From the NCBI GenBank assembly GCA_026129765.1, contig JAHCHP010000017.1:1-64000 (forward strand): DNA of 64,000 bases, written 5' to 3'. Below, piece by piece: positions 8,637 through 17,399 of the stretch (its first letter is position 1; every line of letters begins with the position of its first letter). The stretch is from Fimbriimonadia bacterium. Lineage in GTDB: Bacteria; Armatimonadota; Fimbriimonadia; Fimbriimonadales; GBS-DC. The notes below the pieces were generated by a model that was not told the origin of the DNA, did not search any database, and saw only the letters and a program-made list of their open reading frames with translations. The position numbers and the translations under genes were made by a program.

Positions 8637-8812
8637 TGGTTCCCCAGGCTGATATGGGGAACCATAAGGAGAGGTGTTTCTATACTCGAAAATCAGATGA
8701 CTTGGCTACGCTCAGCATGACTTAAACGCAAAGTCTGCCCCTTATGTCACCTTGATCGCAGCGAATGGGTTTGCATTTCCATGGCTGGATTACCGCGAAC
8801 GAGGCAATCCAG
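8637..8812 (+). repeat. Intergenic repeat cluster (degenerate R1, R3 and R4)
   Basis: The gap after the VWA gene holds a 9-bp-stem hairpin TGGTTCCCC..GGGGAACCA at 8637-8664 (R1-like). A degenerate R3 follows at 8688-8721 (GAAAATCAG..CTACGCTCAGCATGAC). An R4-like hairpin, CTGGATT..AATCCAG around CGCGAACG, lies at 8785-8812. The first hairpin may also act as a transcription terminator, although it lacks a T-run. Confidence 0.6.
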
Positions 8813-8833
8813 CCTGACCCACAAACCTTCTGC

Positions 8834-9658
8834 TTACTTCCACATGTCGCAGATTTCCGCGAATTGGGTTGGGTTTAAGTCGGTTTGATAGCATCCTTGA
8901 CCGCCATTTGCGCCGCAATCTTCTTCAGGGCGTCCGTATAACTTCTCAAAACGCAAGGATTGAGTGTGTCCATCAGTGAAAGTCGTAACAACCATTTTGC
9001 TATGGCGTCCGTGGGGGCGCTGGTGAAAACTGTTTGCTGTGGGCAGCCCGTGCGCTGTTAAACAGGGCGTGAAGACCAGGTTAAGATAATAACCGCTGGA
9101 GTTATGCGCTGCAATAATCCCAGGACCATCCGGCACCGCGTCCATCACATGCACATGGCTGGCAGGTTTTTCGATTTTCGCGAGTGGAGTGGGCGACCCA
9201 AAGAATTGCGGCGCGCCGCTGCATGTCCAAATCTCATAGCCAGGAGTGGGGTATGCCATCCCGTAACCAACCCGACCCTCACATAAGAGGCGGCGGGCAG
9301 TCGCATCGCTCTGGTTCATCTTATTGACGGCGGTGGGACAACGCGAATAGAGATTGTTTTTGGAATAGGGTTGCAGCCAGTAAAGAAATCCGATGGAAGT
9401 GCAAGAGGTGTAACCGCCGCCGCAAAAATCAGCGGGGGGAGTAATACTCTGCTGGTAGGGCGGGAAGATTTCGTCGTAGTCCTGGATATACATCATCGTG
9501 GCGGTTGCCACCTGTTTCAAATTACTGGTACACTGGGTTTGGCGGGCTTTTTCTCGCGCCTGCGCAAAAACCGGGAACAGGATCGCCGCCAAAATGGCGA
9601 TGATCGCAATCACGACTAATAACTCAATCAGAGTAAAGGCTTTGTTGTTTCGCTTCAT
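8834..9658 (-). CDS. Prepilin-like secreted protein (DUF1559/type II pseudopilin N-terminus)
   Basis: 274 aa. The N-terminus is a class III (prepilin) signal: basic residues, then [19 protein letters not shown] with the Glu at +5 of the expected cleavage site, then [16 protein letters not shown]. The C-terminal body carries several cysteines and the closing pattern [19 protein letters not shown], typical of the DUF1559 'FxDGH' family. These proteins are highly expanded in Armatimonadota and Planctomycetota and are thought to be exported and assembled by a type II/IV pilus machinery. Such a machine is encoded at 51.4-61.5 kb. It lies 48 bases downstream of the GntR/LacI regulator on the same strand, so the two could share a transcript. 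Function is unknown. Confidence 0.85.
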   Translation of the reverse strand: MKRNNKAFTLIELLVVIAIIAILAAILFPVFAQAREKARQTQCTSNLKQVATATMMYIQDYDEIFPPYQQSITPPADFCGGGYTSCTSIGFLYWLQPYSKNNLYSRCPTAVNKMNQSDATARRLLCEGRVGYGMAYPTPGYEIWTCSGAPQFFGSPTPLAKIEKPASHVHVMDAVPDGPGIIAAHNSSGYYLNLVFTPCLTAHGLPTANSFHQRPHGRHSKMVVTTFTDGHTQSLRFEKLYGRPEEDCGANGGQGCYQTDLNPTQFAEICDMWK

Positions 9659-9706
9659 TGGGATAAGGGACCTCCGATGATATAAGATTGATCTCTGCCT
9701 GCGCGT

Positions 9707-10825
9707 TCAATCGTTGTTGTTGAGTCGCGCAGGGATCGTTGCTGAATTGCGATGAACCAGTTCCAGCGGCAGGCGAACTTGCTTTTGGATGTTGGTCTGT
9801 CCTCGCAAAAGACTTAATAAGATGTCCACTGCTTGTGCTCCCATTTCTTCCAATGGCTGACGGAGCGTGGTGAGCGCAGGGACCGAGAGCGCGGCAGAAG
9901 GCGGGTCATCAAAACCAATCACCGACAAATCGTCCGGCACGCGGCGTTCCATTTCGTAGGCGATCTGCAGCGCAATAAGCGCGAGATAAAAGCCTCCTGC
10001 CACGAGCGCAGTCGGCGGATTGGGCATTTTTAACAGGGTACGGATGGTGTCTCGAATCGGTTCTTCAAAATTGTCTAAACCTGTCGCGCAGAACGTCCAG
10101 ACATTTTCTTCCGGCACTTGCGCGTCACGAAGGGCTTCCCGGAAACCGCGCCACCGATCTTGGGTGTTATACATATGCGGGTAGGCAAAGAGCCCAATAA
10201 AACGCTCATGTCCCGCCTCTACCAACCATTGAATGGCTTGACGCGCGCCGCCTTCGTTGTCGCTGTCCACAAAGGGGAGTTCCCAGTTTTCATCGCCGCT
10301 TGCGCCCAGCACCACAACCGGCGCGCCTTTGCGATAGAGGTTAGTGAGCCAAGGGATGTCATGCGGGTCAGGGGTGATAGCAAGGATGCCCGTATGCGAC
10401 GATTGGTCTATGGCGCGTTGGATCGTTTGTTTGTCGTAATCAAGCCACCGGACAGGGAACGCGGGCGAGGGCAGGCGGCTTTGAATTCCCCGGTGCAGCG
10501 CGCCCACATAGAAGTCAAACTCGTATCTCGCTCCGCCCCCTGCGACCGCGATCAAGAGATTGGCTTCTTGTTCGGTCAAGTGGGACGGCAGATGAGCCGC
10601 AATGACAGTGCCGTACCGGCGTTTGCGCACGACCACACCTTCCCGCGCCAGCCATTGCAAAGCGCGGCTGACGGTCAGCGGGCTGACTTGGAGCAGGGTT
10701 GCCAACTCTTTTTCGGGCGGTAAAGTATCGCCAGGTTGCCATCGCCCAACTCCGATTTGCTGTTCGATCCAGCGTTTGATCTGCGCATACCGTGGAAGCG
10801 CGCCGTCATAATTGGTTTTGTTCAT
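9707..10825 (-). CDS. GntR/LacI hybrid sugar-responsive transcription regulator
   Basis: 372 aa. Residues about 10-80 are a GntR winged helix (YAQIKRWIEQQIGVGRWQPG, PPEKELATLLQVSPLTVSRALQWLAREG, RYGTVI). Residues about 90-365 are a LacI/periplasmic-binding-protein fold: WLVEAGHERFIGLFAYP, TALVAGGFYLALIALQIAYE, DLSVIGFDDPPSAALSVPALTTLRQPLEEMGAQAVDILLSLL. This is the AraR-like architecture, in which a sugar ligand releases DNA. An inverted repeat AGGTTATAACCT sits between the -10 and the start codon, suggesting autorepression. The true regulon is unknown. The nearby GH2 gene at 12.6 kb or the prepilin-like gene downstream could belong to it. Confidence 0.9.
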   Translation of the reverse strand: MNKTNYDGALPRYAQIKRWIEQQIGVGRWQPGDTLPPEKELATLLQVSPLTVSRALQWLAREGVVVRKRRYGTVIAAHLPSHLTEQEANLLIAVAGGGARYEFDFYVGALHRGIQSRLPSPAFPVRWLDYDKQTIQRAIDQSSHTGILAITPDPHDIPWLTNLYRKGAPVVVLGASGDENWELPFVDSDNEGGARQAIQWLVEAGHERFIGLFAYPHMYNTQDRWRGFREALRDAQVPEENVWTFCATGLDNFEEPIRDTIRTLLKMPNPPTALVAGGFYLALIALQIAYEMERRVPDDLSVIGFDDPPSAALSVPALTTLRQPLEEMGAQAVDILLSLLRGQTNIQKQVRLPLELVHRNSATIPARLNNND

Positions 10826-10850
10826 GGGTTTTCATAACCTCAGTGTTGTA

Positions 10851-10891
10851 AGGTTATAACCTATTATAGCATGGTTTTGACCAAAACACAA
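10851..10891 (-). promoter_or_regulatory. Promoter and palindromic operator of the GntR/LacI regulator
   Basis: On the minus strand, TTGTGT (10891-10886) and TATAAT (10868-10863) are separated by 17 bases. Directly downstream lies the 12-bp perfect palindrome AGGTTATAACCT (10851-10862). A half-copy, GAGGTTATG, lies nearer the start codon (about 10832-10840). The position over the transcription start fits autorepression by the encoded regulator. Confidence 0.65.
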
Positions 10892-10940
10892 GGGTTATGC
10901 GAAAAATAGGAGGCTTTTGGGGAGATGATTGTCTTGGGGT

Positions 10941-11001
10941 GGATAAAAATGTCTGCACTTATGCGCAAGTGTAAGCGTTTTTATCCAAAAAAGGGTATAA
11001 T
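10941..11001 (+). promoter_or_regulatory. Nested dyad operator and -10 of the abiEi-abiEii operon
   Basis: A 46-base symmetrical element spans 10941-10986: GGATAAAAA, 6 bases, CACTT, 6 bases, AAGTG, 6 bases, TTTTTATCC. Both pairs of arms share one centre. TATAAT follows at 10996-11001, only 9 bases before the abiEi ATG, so the transcript has almost no leader. AbiEi antitoxins are known to repress their own promoter by binding inverted repeats, and this dyad covers the -35 region. Confidence 0.7.
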
Positions 11002-11010
11002 TTTTCAGGC

Positions 11011-11616
11011 ATGGAAAAACAAACGGATAGGCTTCAAAGAATTTTTAGGGAGCATGGGGGAATATTGCGAACAAAGCAAGCTTTGGCGCTGGGTATTCAT
11101 CCACGTGATCTTTACAAACAGCGGGATTTGGGACAGATTGTTCAAATCAGCCGTGGTTTGTTTGTATTGCCCGACGCAGATGTTGCGAATGAGCATAGTT
11201 TCGCGATTGTAGCGCGCAAAGTGCCACAGGGTGTTCTGTGTTTGCTTTCTGCGCTCCAATTTCATAATCTAACGACTCAACATCCATTTGAAGTTTGGAT
11301 TGCCCTTGAACGGACGGCGCGCGCTCCCAAAGATATTGGAATACCAATCCGCTTTTCGCATTTTTCGCGAGAATCTTTTTCTACAGGTGTGGAGACACAT
11401 TTGATAGATGGAGTTCCTGTGCGTGTTTATTCGGTTGCTAAGACCATTGCAGACTGCTTTAAGTACCGAAATAAGGTGGGACTGGATGTGGCGCTGGAAG
11501 CCTTTAAGGAGGGTTGGCATCAAAAGCGGTTTACGATGAACGAGTTGTCCAAATATGCTCAAATCTGCCGTGTTAACCGGGTGATGCTGCCTTACTTGGA
11601 AGGCATGGTCGCATGA
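11011..11616 (+). CDS. abiEi: AbiEi-type antitoxin/transcriptional regulator (type IV TA)
   Basis: 201 aa. The N-terminal winged helix (LQRIFREHGGILRTKQALALGIHPRDLYKQRDLGQIVQISRGLFVLP) is the AbiEi_4 pattern. The C-terminal domain contains PIRFSHFSRESFSTGVETH, VPVRVYSVAKTIADCFKYRNKVGLDVALEAF, the standard AbiEi 'YSvaKTIaDcfkyRnkvG' block. In type IV systems the antitoxin acts as repressor of the operon and counteracts the nucleotidyltransferase toxin without stable binding. The stop overlaps the toxin start (ATGA at 11613-11616). The pair is visibly more AT-rich than its neighbours, which fits acquisition by transfer. Confidence 0.92.
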   Translation: MEKQTDRLQRIFREHGGILRTKQALALGIHPRDLYKQRDLGQIVQISRGLFVLPDADVANEHSFAIVARKVPQGVLCLLSALQFHNLTTQHPFEVWIALERTARAPKDIGIPIRFSHFSRESFSTGVETHLIDGVPVRVYSVAKTIADCFKYRNKVGLDVALEAFKEGWHQKRFTMNELSKYAQICRVNRVMLPYLEGMVA

Positions 11617-12539
11617 AAAAAGAACGTCCAGGGAAGAACCTCCCTGCATCGGTGCAAATGCGTCTTCTCAACAAGGCGCGTGAACGACAGGAAGAGCATG
11701 GTAAAACAATGGTTGATTATCTCTTAGAGAGATGGCTTTATCGTTTGAGTATCTCGCCTTACAAAGACCGATTCGTGCTAAAAGGGGCGAAAGTATTCTT
11801 GTTATGGAACGATTCACCACATCGTTCAACACGAGATTTAGACCTGTTGGTTTATGATAATCCCGATCTTCCAGCCATAGAAAAAGTGATCAAAGACATC
11901 TGTCTTGTTCCATCAGAAGATGACGGGATACACTTCTTCACAGAGACGATTCAAGTGAAGCGAATTCGTGAAACTGCTTCCTATGAGGGTGTTCGTGTTA
12001 CATTGCAGGGCAAAATCGTCTCGCCCGTTTTAATTCAAATCGATATTGGCTTTGGCGATGTTGTTACGCCGCAAGCAGAGTGGCAAGAATATCCAACCCT
12101 TTTAGATTTTCCGAAACCAAGAGTTCGCTGTTATCCACGTGAAACCATCATTGCAGAAAAATTAGAAGCCATGGTCTTACTGGGTGAAGCAAACAGCCGA
12201 ATGAAAGATTATTATGACCTCTGGATACTTCTGAAGACTTTCGAGTTTGATTGCGCTCTTCTCTCACAAGCGATACAGGCAACTTTTATGCAGCGAAAAA
12301 CCGCAATTCCTGATGATGTGCCTGTAGGGCTTACCCCTGTATTTTCAGGCAATGTCTTGAAGCAGACGCAATGGCAAGCTTTCTTAAGAAAGGGAAATCT
12401 ATCCTCTCCTGGTCTGCAGTTATCAGATGTCGTTCAAAAGGCGCATGGTTTTGTAATGCCTGTCTTATCAGCGGTTGCAGAAGGACAGGTGTTCTCTGGG
12501 TATTGGAAACCTGGAGGTCCTTGGGTATTAGATGATTGA
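11613..12539 (+). CDS. abiEii: AbiEii-type nucleotidyltransferase toxin
   Basis: 308 aa. The nucleotidyltransferase core shows LKGAKVFLLW, then HRSTRDLDLLVYD with the paired catalytic Asp residues (R-D-L-D). Downstream are VLIQIDIGFGD and the conserved EKLEAMVLLGEANSRMKDYYDLWIL, both diagnostic of AbiEii/AbiGii toxins. Such enzymes transfer nucleotides, in studied homologues onto tRNA acceptor ends, halting growth and blocking phage. Overlapping translation with abiEi and a shared operator-promoter support one regulated cassette. No integrase or transposase is seen at either edge. Confidence 0.92.
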   Translation: MKKERPGKNLPASVQMRLLNKARERQEEHGKTMVDYLLERWLYRLSISPYKDRFVLKGAKVFLLWNDSPHRSTRDLDLLVYDNPDLPAIEKVIKDICLVPSEDDGIHFFTETIQVKRIRETASYEGVRVTLQGKIVSPVLIQIDIGFGDVVTPQAEWQEYPTLLDFPKPRVRCYPRETIIAEKLEAMVLLGEANSRMKDYYDLWILLKTFEFDCALLSQAIQATFMQRKTAIPDDVPVGLTPVFSGNVLKQTQWQAFLRKGNLSSPGLQLSDVVQKAHGFVMPVLSAVAEGQVFSGYWKPGGPWVLDD

Positions 12540-12628
12540 CAACCAGTAAACAGGAATCGCATGACCACTCGTCACTAACAAGCAGATAATGCTGTTTTTC
12601 CCGATGAGGTATTATTGGGGGCGTTCTG

Positions 12629-15283
12629 ATGAATGCTTTTTGTCCTCCTATCCAAAATGCGCGCAGGCTCAACGCAGTCTGGCAGATTTTCGCGCCTTCG
12701 TTTCCAACACATAAATCGCGTTCACCCGTTTGTTGGGAAGAGGCTGGGCTGCCTAAATCGTTGGAAGGACCGGTGGAGTATCGCTGCCGGTTTCGCGCGC
12801 GCGACCTCAACCCATCTAAGCGGTATTGGCTCTGGTTCGCGGGCGCGAGCTATGAAATGATCGGATGGCTGAACAACCAACCTTTAGGAACCCATCGCGG
12901 AATTTGGGATTCCTTTGCATGGGAGATCACGCCAGCAATTCAATCGAACAACGAGCTGCGCCTCTCTATCACAAAGAACGGCGGCAAGCGATTCCCCACT
13001 GCGCGTGTGTTAGGCGGGTTTTTGCCCTATGTTTCGACCTCTTTTGGCGGTTTGTGGGGCGATGTTTATTGGGCAGAAACAGGAGCCGTCGCGATTCGCG
13101 AGTTCTACGCCATAGGGAAGGTGGATGGAATCGTTCAAGCGGAGCTTTTTTTGGACGGACTCGGCTCGGGTATCGCGCAGGTAAAGGTTTGTGATGGGTT
13201 GGGTAATGAAGTTGCGAGCGCAGAACAGAACTACCACTGCGAAGGAAATCAGCGACTGATTTTTCAATTGCGCGTCAAGGACCCTGCATTGTGGGCAGTT
13301 GAACATCCCACGCTCTATCGAATGCAAGCAACCATTTTCGTGAATGGTGAGCTCTCCCATAGAACTGAGCAGTTCTTCGGATTTCGTGAGGTACAAGCCC
13401 AGCAAGCCCGAATCCTTTTGAATGGCGAGCCGATTTACCTGCGTGGTCTATTGCATTGGGGTTGGTATCCTGACCGTTTGTCTCCACGACCGGGCGCGCA
13501 AGCGGTTTCGGAGTTGGACACGTTGCAATCGTTGGGGTACAACGCTATCAAAGCTTGTTTGTGGGTTCCGCCCAAGTCGTTGTTGGATGCCTGCGACCAG
13601 CGCGGGATTGTGGTTTGGATGGAACTGCCTTTGTGGTTGCCTGAAATCAACTCGGAAGCGGAATTCCAGAGGGTGTACCAAGAGTATGAAACGATTTTGA
13701 GACAGATTCGAAGTCATCCTTCGGTGTTGCTCTATACCTTGGGCTGCGAACTCTCGGAGCGTTTTCCCGCAGAATGGCTACAGAGGCTTTATACCCTCAC
13801 CAAGTCGTTGACGGACAGCCCCCTTATACGAGACAACAGCGGGGGGAGCGAGTGTTATGGCGGCACGCTGAAAGAGTTTGCCGATTTCTATGACTATCAC
13901 CTTTACTGCGATTTGCATTACGCGAAACCGGCTTTCGAACATTTCCTGCCGGGGCTCAGGCAGCCTCGCCCATGGCTGCAAGGCGAGTTTTGCGACATCG
14001 ATGGCTATCGCGATTTCGAACGGCTTCGAGAACGCTTCTCCCCCGAACGCCTATGGTGGCTCAGCCAAGACCCCACCATCAACCCACAAGGCGCGCGATG
14101 GTTGTATGAAGCGCCCTTTATCGAGGAGCGGTTGCAAGCAGCGGGAATCGCGCATCGGCGTTCAGAGATGATGCGTTCTTCACGAGGGCAGGCGTTGGCT
14201 CATCATAAGTATACACTGGAAACAATGCGCGCTTACCCTCAGACATCGGGGTATGTGGTGACGGGACTGCGTGATACGCCCGTTTCAACCAGCGGACTTC
14301 TGGATGATTTCGGAAAAGCAAAGTTTGATCCGGCGATTTATCAGCAATTCAATGCGGATGAGGTTCTGCTGATCGATTGGCGCAAGCGCAGGGTTTGGAT
14401 TGGGGGTGACCGTCCAGCCTACGCCGACGAATGGAATCATTTCGGCGGGCAGACGCTTTACCCCACGATTGCTTTGGCGCATCACCGACCTCGTGCCTCT
14501 ACGGAAACGTTGCGATGGGAGTTTCGGTTGGGAGCCAAACGTATTCAGGGGGAAATGATTGTGCAGGTGGAAGGCAGCCCGCTCGCCTCTTTGGCCGCTT
14601 TGGAGATACCAGTTCCCAAAGTGAAAACCGCGCGCAAAGGGGTTTTATCGATCTCCTTGGGAACAGTTCACAATAGTTGGAACTTATGGATTTATCCGCG
14701 CCCTGATTGGAGACATTTGGAAGAGACCGGGCTGTATGACCCCGAAGCGCGCTTTGCTAATTTTTCGGGCTTTGCGGGGATGAAGTTAGTGACAGGAAAA
14801 CGTTCTGCTGCCAAGACACGGCGTTTATGCGCGACGCGCTGGAAAGATTGGATGCAAGCCTATGTGGAGAAAGGCGGACGACTGTTGTTGCTATTGCAGG
14901 GTGAGGGAACTGGGCTGCCAACGGAGTCACTGCCCTTCTGGCGCGAAGCGTTCCGGCTGTTTGAACCGCATGCCTTATGGCGTTCCTTGCCGCATGAAGG
15001 GTTTACGGATTTGCAATTCTTAGCGTTCAGCGCGGACTATGCGCTGAACCGGCAGGGTATTCAAGAGGTGTTTGGCGCAGGGGCAGAGTACCGATCCTTG
15101 CTGGCGCGTATCGATTCCCGGACTGGGCATACACACGATTACCTGGCAGAGGTTTATGCGGGTAAGGGGCATGCCCTGTTGACCACGTTTCACTTCGCGG
15201 GCGCAAATGGCACATCGCCTCTGACTCTCAATGATCACCCGGCAGGGCAAGCCTTTTTGTGGGCAGTTCTGAACCTGGATTGA
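12629..15283 (+). CDS. Glycoside hydrolase family 2-like enzyme
   Basis: 884 aa. Order: jelly-roll sugar-binding domain (about 20-155, PVEYRCRFRARDLNP, RGIWDSFAWEIT), immunoglobulin-like domain (about 155-255), TIM barrel from ILLNGEPIYLRGLLHWGWYP (262-281) to about 560, then a C-terminal region of about 300 residues of beta and Rossmann-like character. The putative acid/base is E374 in LGCELSE and the nucleophile E453 in LQGEFCD. In most GH2 enzymes the acid/base follows Asn (NE). Here it follows Cys, so activity or specificity may differ. There is no obvious signal peptide. Substrate could be a beta-galactoside, -mannoside or -glucuronide and cannot be settled by eye. It stands alone, downstream of the abiE cassette, with a TATTAT box at about 12610. 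Confidence 0.8.
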   Translation: MNAFCPPIQNARRLNAVWQIFAPSFPTHKSRSPVCWEEAGLPKSLEGPVEYRCRFRARDLNPSKRYWLWFAGASYEMIGWLNNQPLGTHRGIWDSFAWEITPAIQSNNELRLSITKNGGKRFPTARVLGGFLPYVSTSFGGLWGDVYWAETGAVAIREFYAIGKVDGIVQAELFLDGLGSGIAQVKVCDGLGNEVASAEQNYHCEGNQRLIFQLRVKDPALWAVEHPTLYRMQATIFVNGELSHRTEQFFGFREVQAQQARILLNGEPIYLRGLLHWGWYPDRLSPRPGAQAVSELDTLQSLGYNAIKACLWVPPKSLLDACDQRGIVVWMELPLWLPEINSEAEFQRVYQEYETILRQIRSHPSVLLYTLGCELSERFPAEWLQRLYTLTKSLTDSPLIRDNSGGSECYGGTLKEFADFYDYHLYCDLHYAKPAFEHFLPGLRQPRPWLQGEFCDIDGYRDFERLRERFSPERLWWLSQDPTINPQGARWLYEAPFIEERLQAAGIAHRRSEMMRSSRGQALAHHKYTLETMRAYPQTSGYVVTGLRDTPVSTSGLLDDFGKAKFDPAIYQQFNADEVLLIDWRKRRVWIGGDRPAYADEWNHFGGQTLYPTIALAHHRPRASTETLRWEFRLGAKRIQGEMIVQVEGSPLASLAALEIPVPKVKTARKGVLSISLGTVHNSWNLWIYPRPDWRHLEETGLYDPEARFANFSGFAGMKLVTGKRSAAKTRRLCATRWKDWMQAYVEKGGRLLLLLQGEGTGLPTESLPFWREAFRLFEPHALWRSLPHEGFTDLQFLAFSADYALNRQGIQEVFGAGAEYRSLLARIDSRTGHTHDYLAEVYAGKGHALLTTFHFAGANGTSPLTLNDHPAGQAFLWAVLNLD

Positions 15284-15293
15284 CCTATCCGGC

Positions 15294-15839
15294 TCAGGGC
15301 AATGACTTTCTATTTCTCTGCACACCTGTGGGCGTGGTTTGTACCTGTTCTTGAACCAGTTCCCCATCTTTTTGAAGCTTATATTCAAACTTCATCATTG
15401 TCTTTTGTCCAAACATCTCGATGTTCATATCGATTTGCGGTTTATGGGTCAAAATAACAACGGTATCTGGATCGGTCGGTTTGGGCGGTGTATAGACCCA
15501 AGTGATCTTTTGCTGGGTACTTGACTCAAGCGGTTCCAGCTCTTTGGCATCGATATACTTCGGCGCGAGTTTCGCCAGACTCGGCGGGTACGCGCCCTTG
15601 TTGTCCGCTTTATAGCGGTCGATAGCATTGCTGATGGCTTTGATCTGCTTGGTGACCATTTCAATATCTTTTCCCGATTCTTGCATGTTCTTCGAGAAAT
15701 CTTGAATTCTGGGTCCAATAATAACTACCGAGCCAATACACAGAAGCACCAGTAATCCAAAGCAACTCAAGCCACCAATGAGCCAGCATGAGGCTCTTCC
15801 ATTCAATGATCGATTACGATTATTCATCATTTTTGTCAT
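15294..15839 (-). CDS. Membrane-anchored protein with GspG-like C-terminal segment
   Basis: 181 aa. A short basic N-terminus precedes one hydrophobic helix (LIGGLSCFGLLVLLCIGSVVIIG, about 19-42), then an extracytoplasmic domain. The stretch IKAISNAIDRYKADNKGAYPPSLAKLAPKYI resembles the conserved region after the helix in type II pseudopilins, but there is no prepilin FTLIE cleavage site. It starts 6 bases after the M42 peptidase stop on the same strand, so they likely form an operon. Function is not recognised. Confidence 0.65.
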   Translation of the reverse strand: MTKMMNNRNRSLNGRASCWLIGGLSCFGLLVLLCIGSVVIIGPRIQDFSKNMQESGKDIEMVTKQIKAISNAIDRYKADNKGAYPPSLAKLAPKYIDAKELEPLESSTQQKITWVYTPPKPTDPDTVVILTHKPQIDMNIEMFGQKTMMKFEYKLQKDGELVQEQVQTTPTGVQRNRKSLP

Positions 15840-15845
15840 CCTTGT

Positions 15846-16913
15846 TTACTGAAGCCGGGGCGTGAAATCAGTTTCCGGTGTCACTTTGCGCGCGAATCCT
15901 GCCAACAGCATCGCTGCCTGCTCCACATCTTTCAGGGCAAGCACTTCACACGGGGTATGCATATAGCGCACAGCGACAGAGACCAACCCAGTCGCCATGC
16001 CGGCGCGGCTTACCTGCATCGCGTTGGCATCGGTTCCTGTTCCTCCGCCTGCCGCTTCCAATTGGTACGGAATATCCAGTTCTTGCGCGGTTTCCACTAA
16101 CATATCGAAGACGATGGGATTGATGTTGGAGCCGCGGCAGATGGCAGGACCTTTGCCTGGCAGCACTTCGCCCACCCGTTTTTTGTCCACGCCGGGATAA
16201 TCGGTGGCGTGAGTCACATCGACGGCAATCCCGCAGACCGGGTCTATGCCATATGCGCTGGTGCGCGCTCCCCGCAGACCTACCTCTTCTTGTACGGTTC
16301 CGACCGCATAAACGGCTGCCGACGGGCGGTCTTGCGCAAGCAGTCGCAATGCCTCGATGACGACAAACGCGCCCATTTTGTTGTCGAAGCTGCGCGCCGC
16401 CGCAAAATCGCCTTGAAGCGTTTGAAATTGGCTGGTATAAACGATGGGGTCGCCCACACGGACTAATTCTTGCGCAGCGGCTTTATTGGCAGCGCCGATA
16501 TCGATCCATAAATCGTGGATTTGGGGCGACTTTCGCCGGTCGTCATCTTCCATCAGGTGAATCGGCTTACGTCCGATTACGCCCGACACCTCGCCTTTTT
16601 GCGTGTAGACCGTCACGCGCTGCCCCACAGGGATGACGGGATCATGCCCCCCGATGGAACCGAAATAGAGAAAACCTTCCTCTGAGATGTACCGCACTAA
16701 AAAACCAATTTCGTCGATATGTCCTGCAAACATCACCCGCGGTGAACGGTTGACATTCAGCCCCGCAATAACATTGCCCATCAGATCGGTTTGAACCTCT
16801 TCCGCGAAATCGTGGGCATACTGTCGGAACAGTTCTGCCGTTTTCTGTTCGAAACCGGATGGTGAAGGGGAATTAAGAATAGTTTGAAAAAAATTTAGCG
16901 ACTCTGCTCTCAT
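15846..16913 (-). CDS. M42 family metallo-aminopeptidase (endoglucanase-type annotation)
   Basis: 355 aa. Metal-site motifs of the M42 family are all visible: AGHIDEIGFLV, FDNKMGAFVVIEAL, GTVQEEVGLRGART with the catalytic Glu pair, AVDVTHATDYPG and a late RYMHTPCEVL. M42 enzymes are large dodecameric cytosolic aminopeptidases that trim peptides. Many database entries call them glutamyl aminopeptidase or, misleadingly, endoglucanase M. GGAGGAACCTA before the ATG gives a strong ribosome site. It is followed by a membrane-anchored unknown. The plus-strand unknown gene at 16988 is divergent from it. Confidence 0.93.
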   Translation of the reverse strand: MRAESLNFFQTILNSPSPSGFEQKTAELFRQYAHDFAEEVQTDLMGNVIAGLNVNRSPRVMFAGHIDEIGFLVRYISEEGFLYFGSIGGHDPVIPVGQRVTVYTQKGEVSGVIGRKPIHLMEDDDRRKSPQIHDLWIDIGAANKAAAQELVRVGDPIVYTSQFQTLQGDFAAARSFDNKMGAFVVIEALRLLAQDRPSAAVYAVGTVQEEVGLRGARTSAYGIDPVCGIAVDVTHATDYPGVDKKRVGEVLPGKGPAICRGSNINPIVFDMLVETAQELDIPYQLEAAGGGTGTDANAMQVSRAGMATGLVSVAVRYMHTPCEVLALKDVEQAAMLLAGFARKVTPETDFTPRLQ

Positions 16914-16987
16914 TAGGTTCCTCCGGCGAAAATTGTACCCGATTCAGGAACCTTCTGTCAGCATGAGTGGTACTTATAGTTAGAACG

Positions 16988-17323
16988 ATGAACGTGGAGC
17001 ATGAAATGCAAGATGAGTTCGCTTTTGAAAATCTGATCGATGAGATTTGGATTGAGAGCGATTCCGGGGAACCGATGGATTGGCGCGAAGAAGCCTCGAT
17101 GGCAAATGCGGTGATGCTGCCGGAAGAAATCACGCTGAACCTGAAATATTTTCAGGCGCAGGGCGTTATCCCAGACCCTATTCGTTTCTTGATCACGACC
17201 TATGTCTATGCGAATCGCGGCGAACCGATCCCTTTATCGGAGCCGGTGGATGCGCGTATTTTCGACCAGGCATTGTGGCGGGCGCGCTACCAGGCGCATC
17301 AATCGCGCCGCATGATGAATTAA
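16988..17323 (+). CDS. Hypothetical acidic protein
   Basis: 111 aa from the ATG at 16988 (an upstream in-frame GTG at 16967 is less likely). The N-terminal third is very acidic (EDMQDEF-like, DEIWIESDSGEP), the rest is helical, with no signal or membrane segment and no recognised domain. A textbook rho-independent terminator follows at 17356-17397, which supports that this is a real transcribed gene. Function unknown. Confidence 0.6.
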   Translation: MNVEHEMQDEFAFENLIDEIWIESDSGEPMDWREEASMANAVMLPEEITLNLKYFQAQGVIPDPIRFLITTYVYANRGEPIPLSEPVDARIFDQALWRARYQAHQSRRMMN

Positions 17324-17355
17324 CTCAGGCACACAACAGAAACCTCCTTCCTTTC

Positions 17356-17397
17356 ACGGGAGACGCCGCGGACAGCGTCTCCCGTTTTCATTTTTTC
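17356..17397 (+). terminator. Rho-independent terminator
   Basis: A perfect 11-bp stem, ACGGGAGACGC (17356-17366) with GCGTCTCCCGT (17375-17385), is followed by TTTTCATTTTTT. It ends the plus-strand gene at 16988-17323 and abuts the minus-strand yhaN-like stop. Confidence 0.88.
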
Positions 17398-17399
17398 TC

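Noticed and set aside
9833-10811. Plus-strand frames opposite the GntR/LacI regulator
   Set aside because: They lie wholly inside the regulator gene, which has clear domain motifs. The antisense products show no fold signature.
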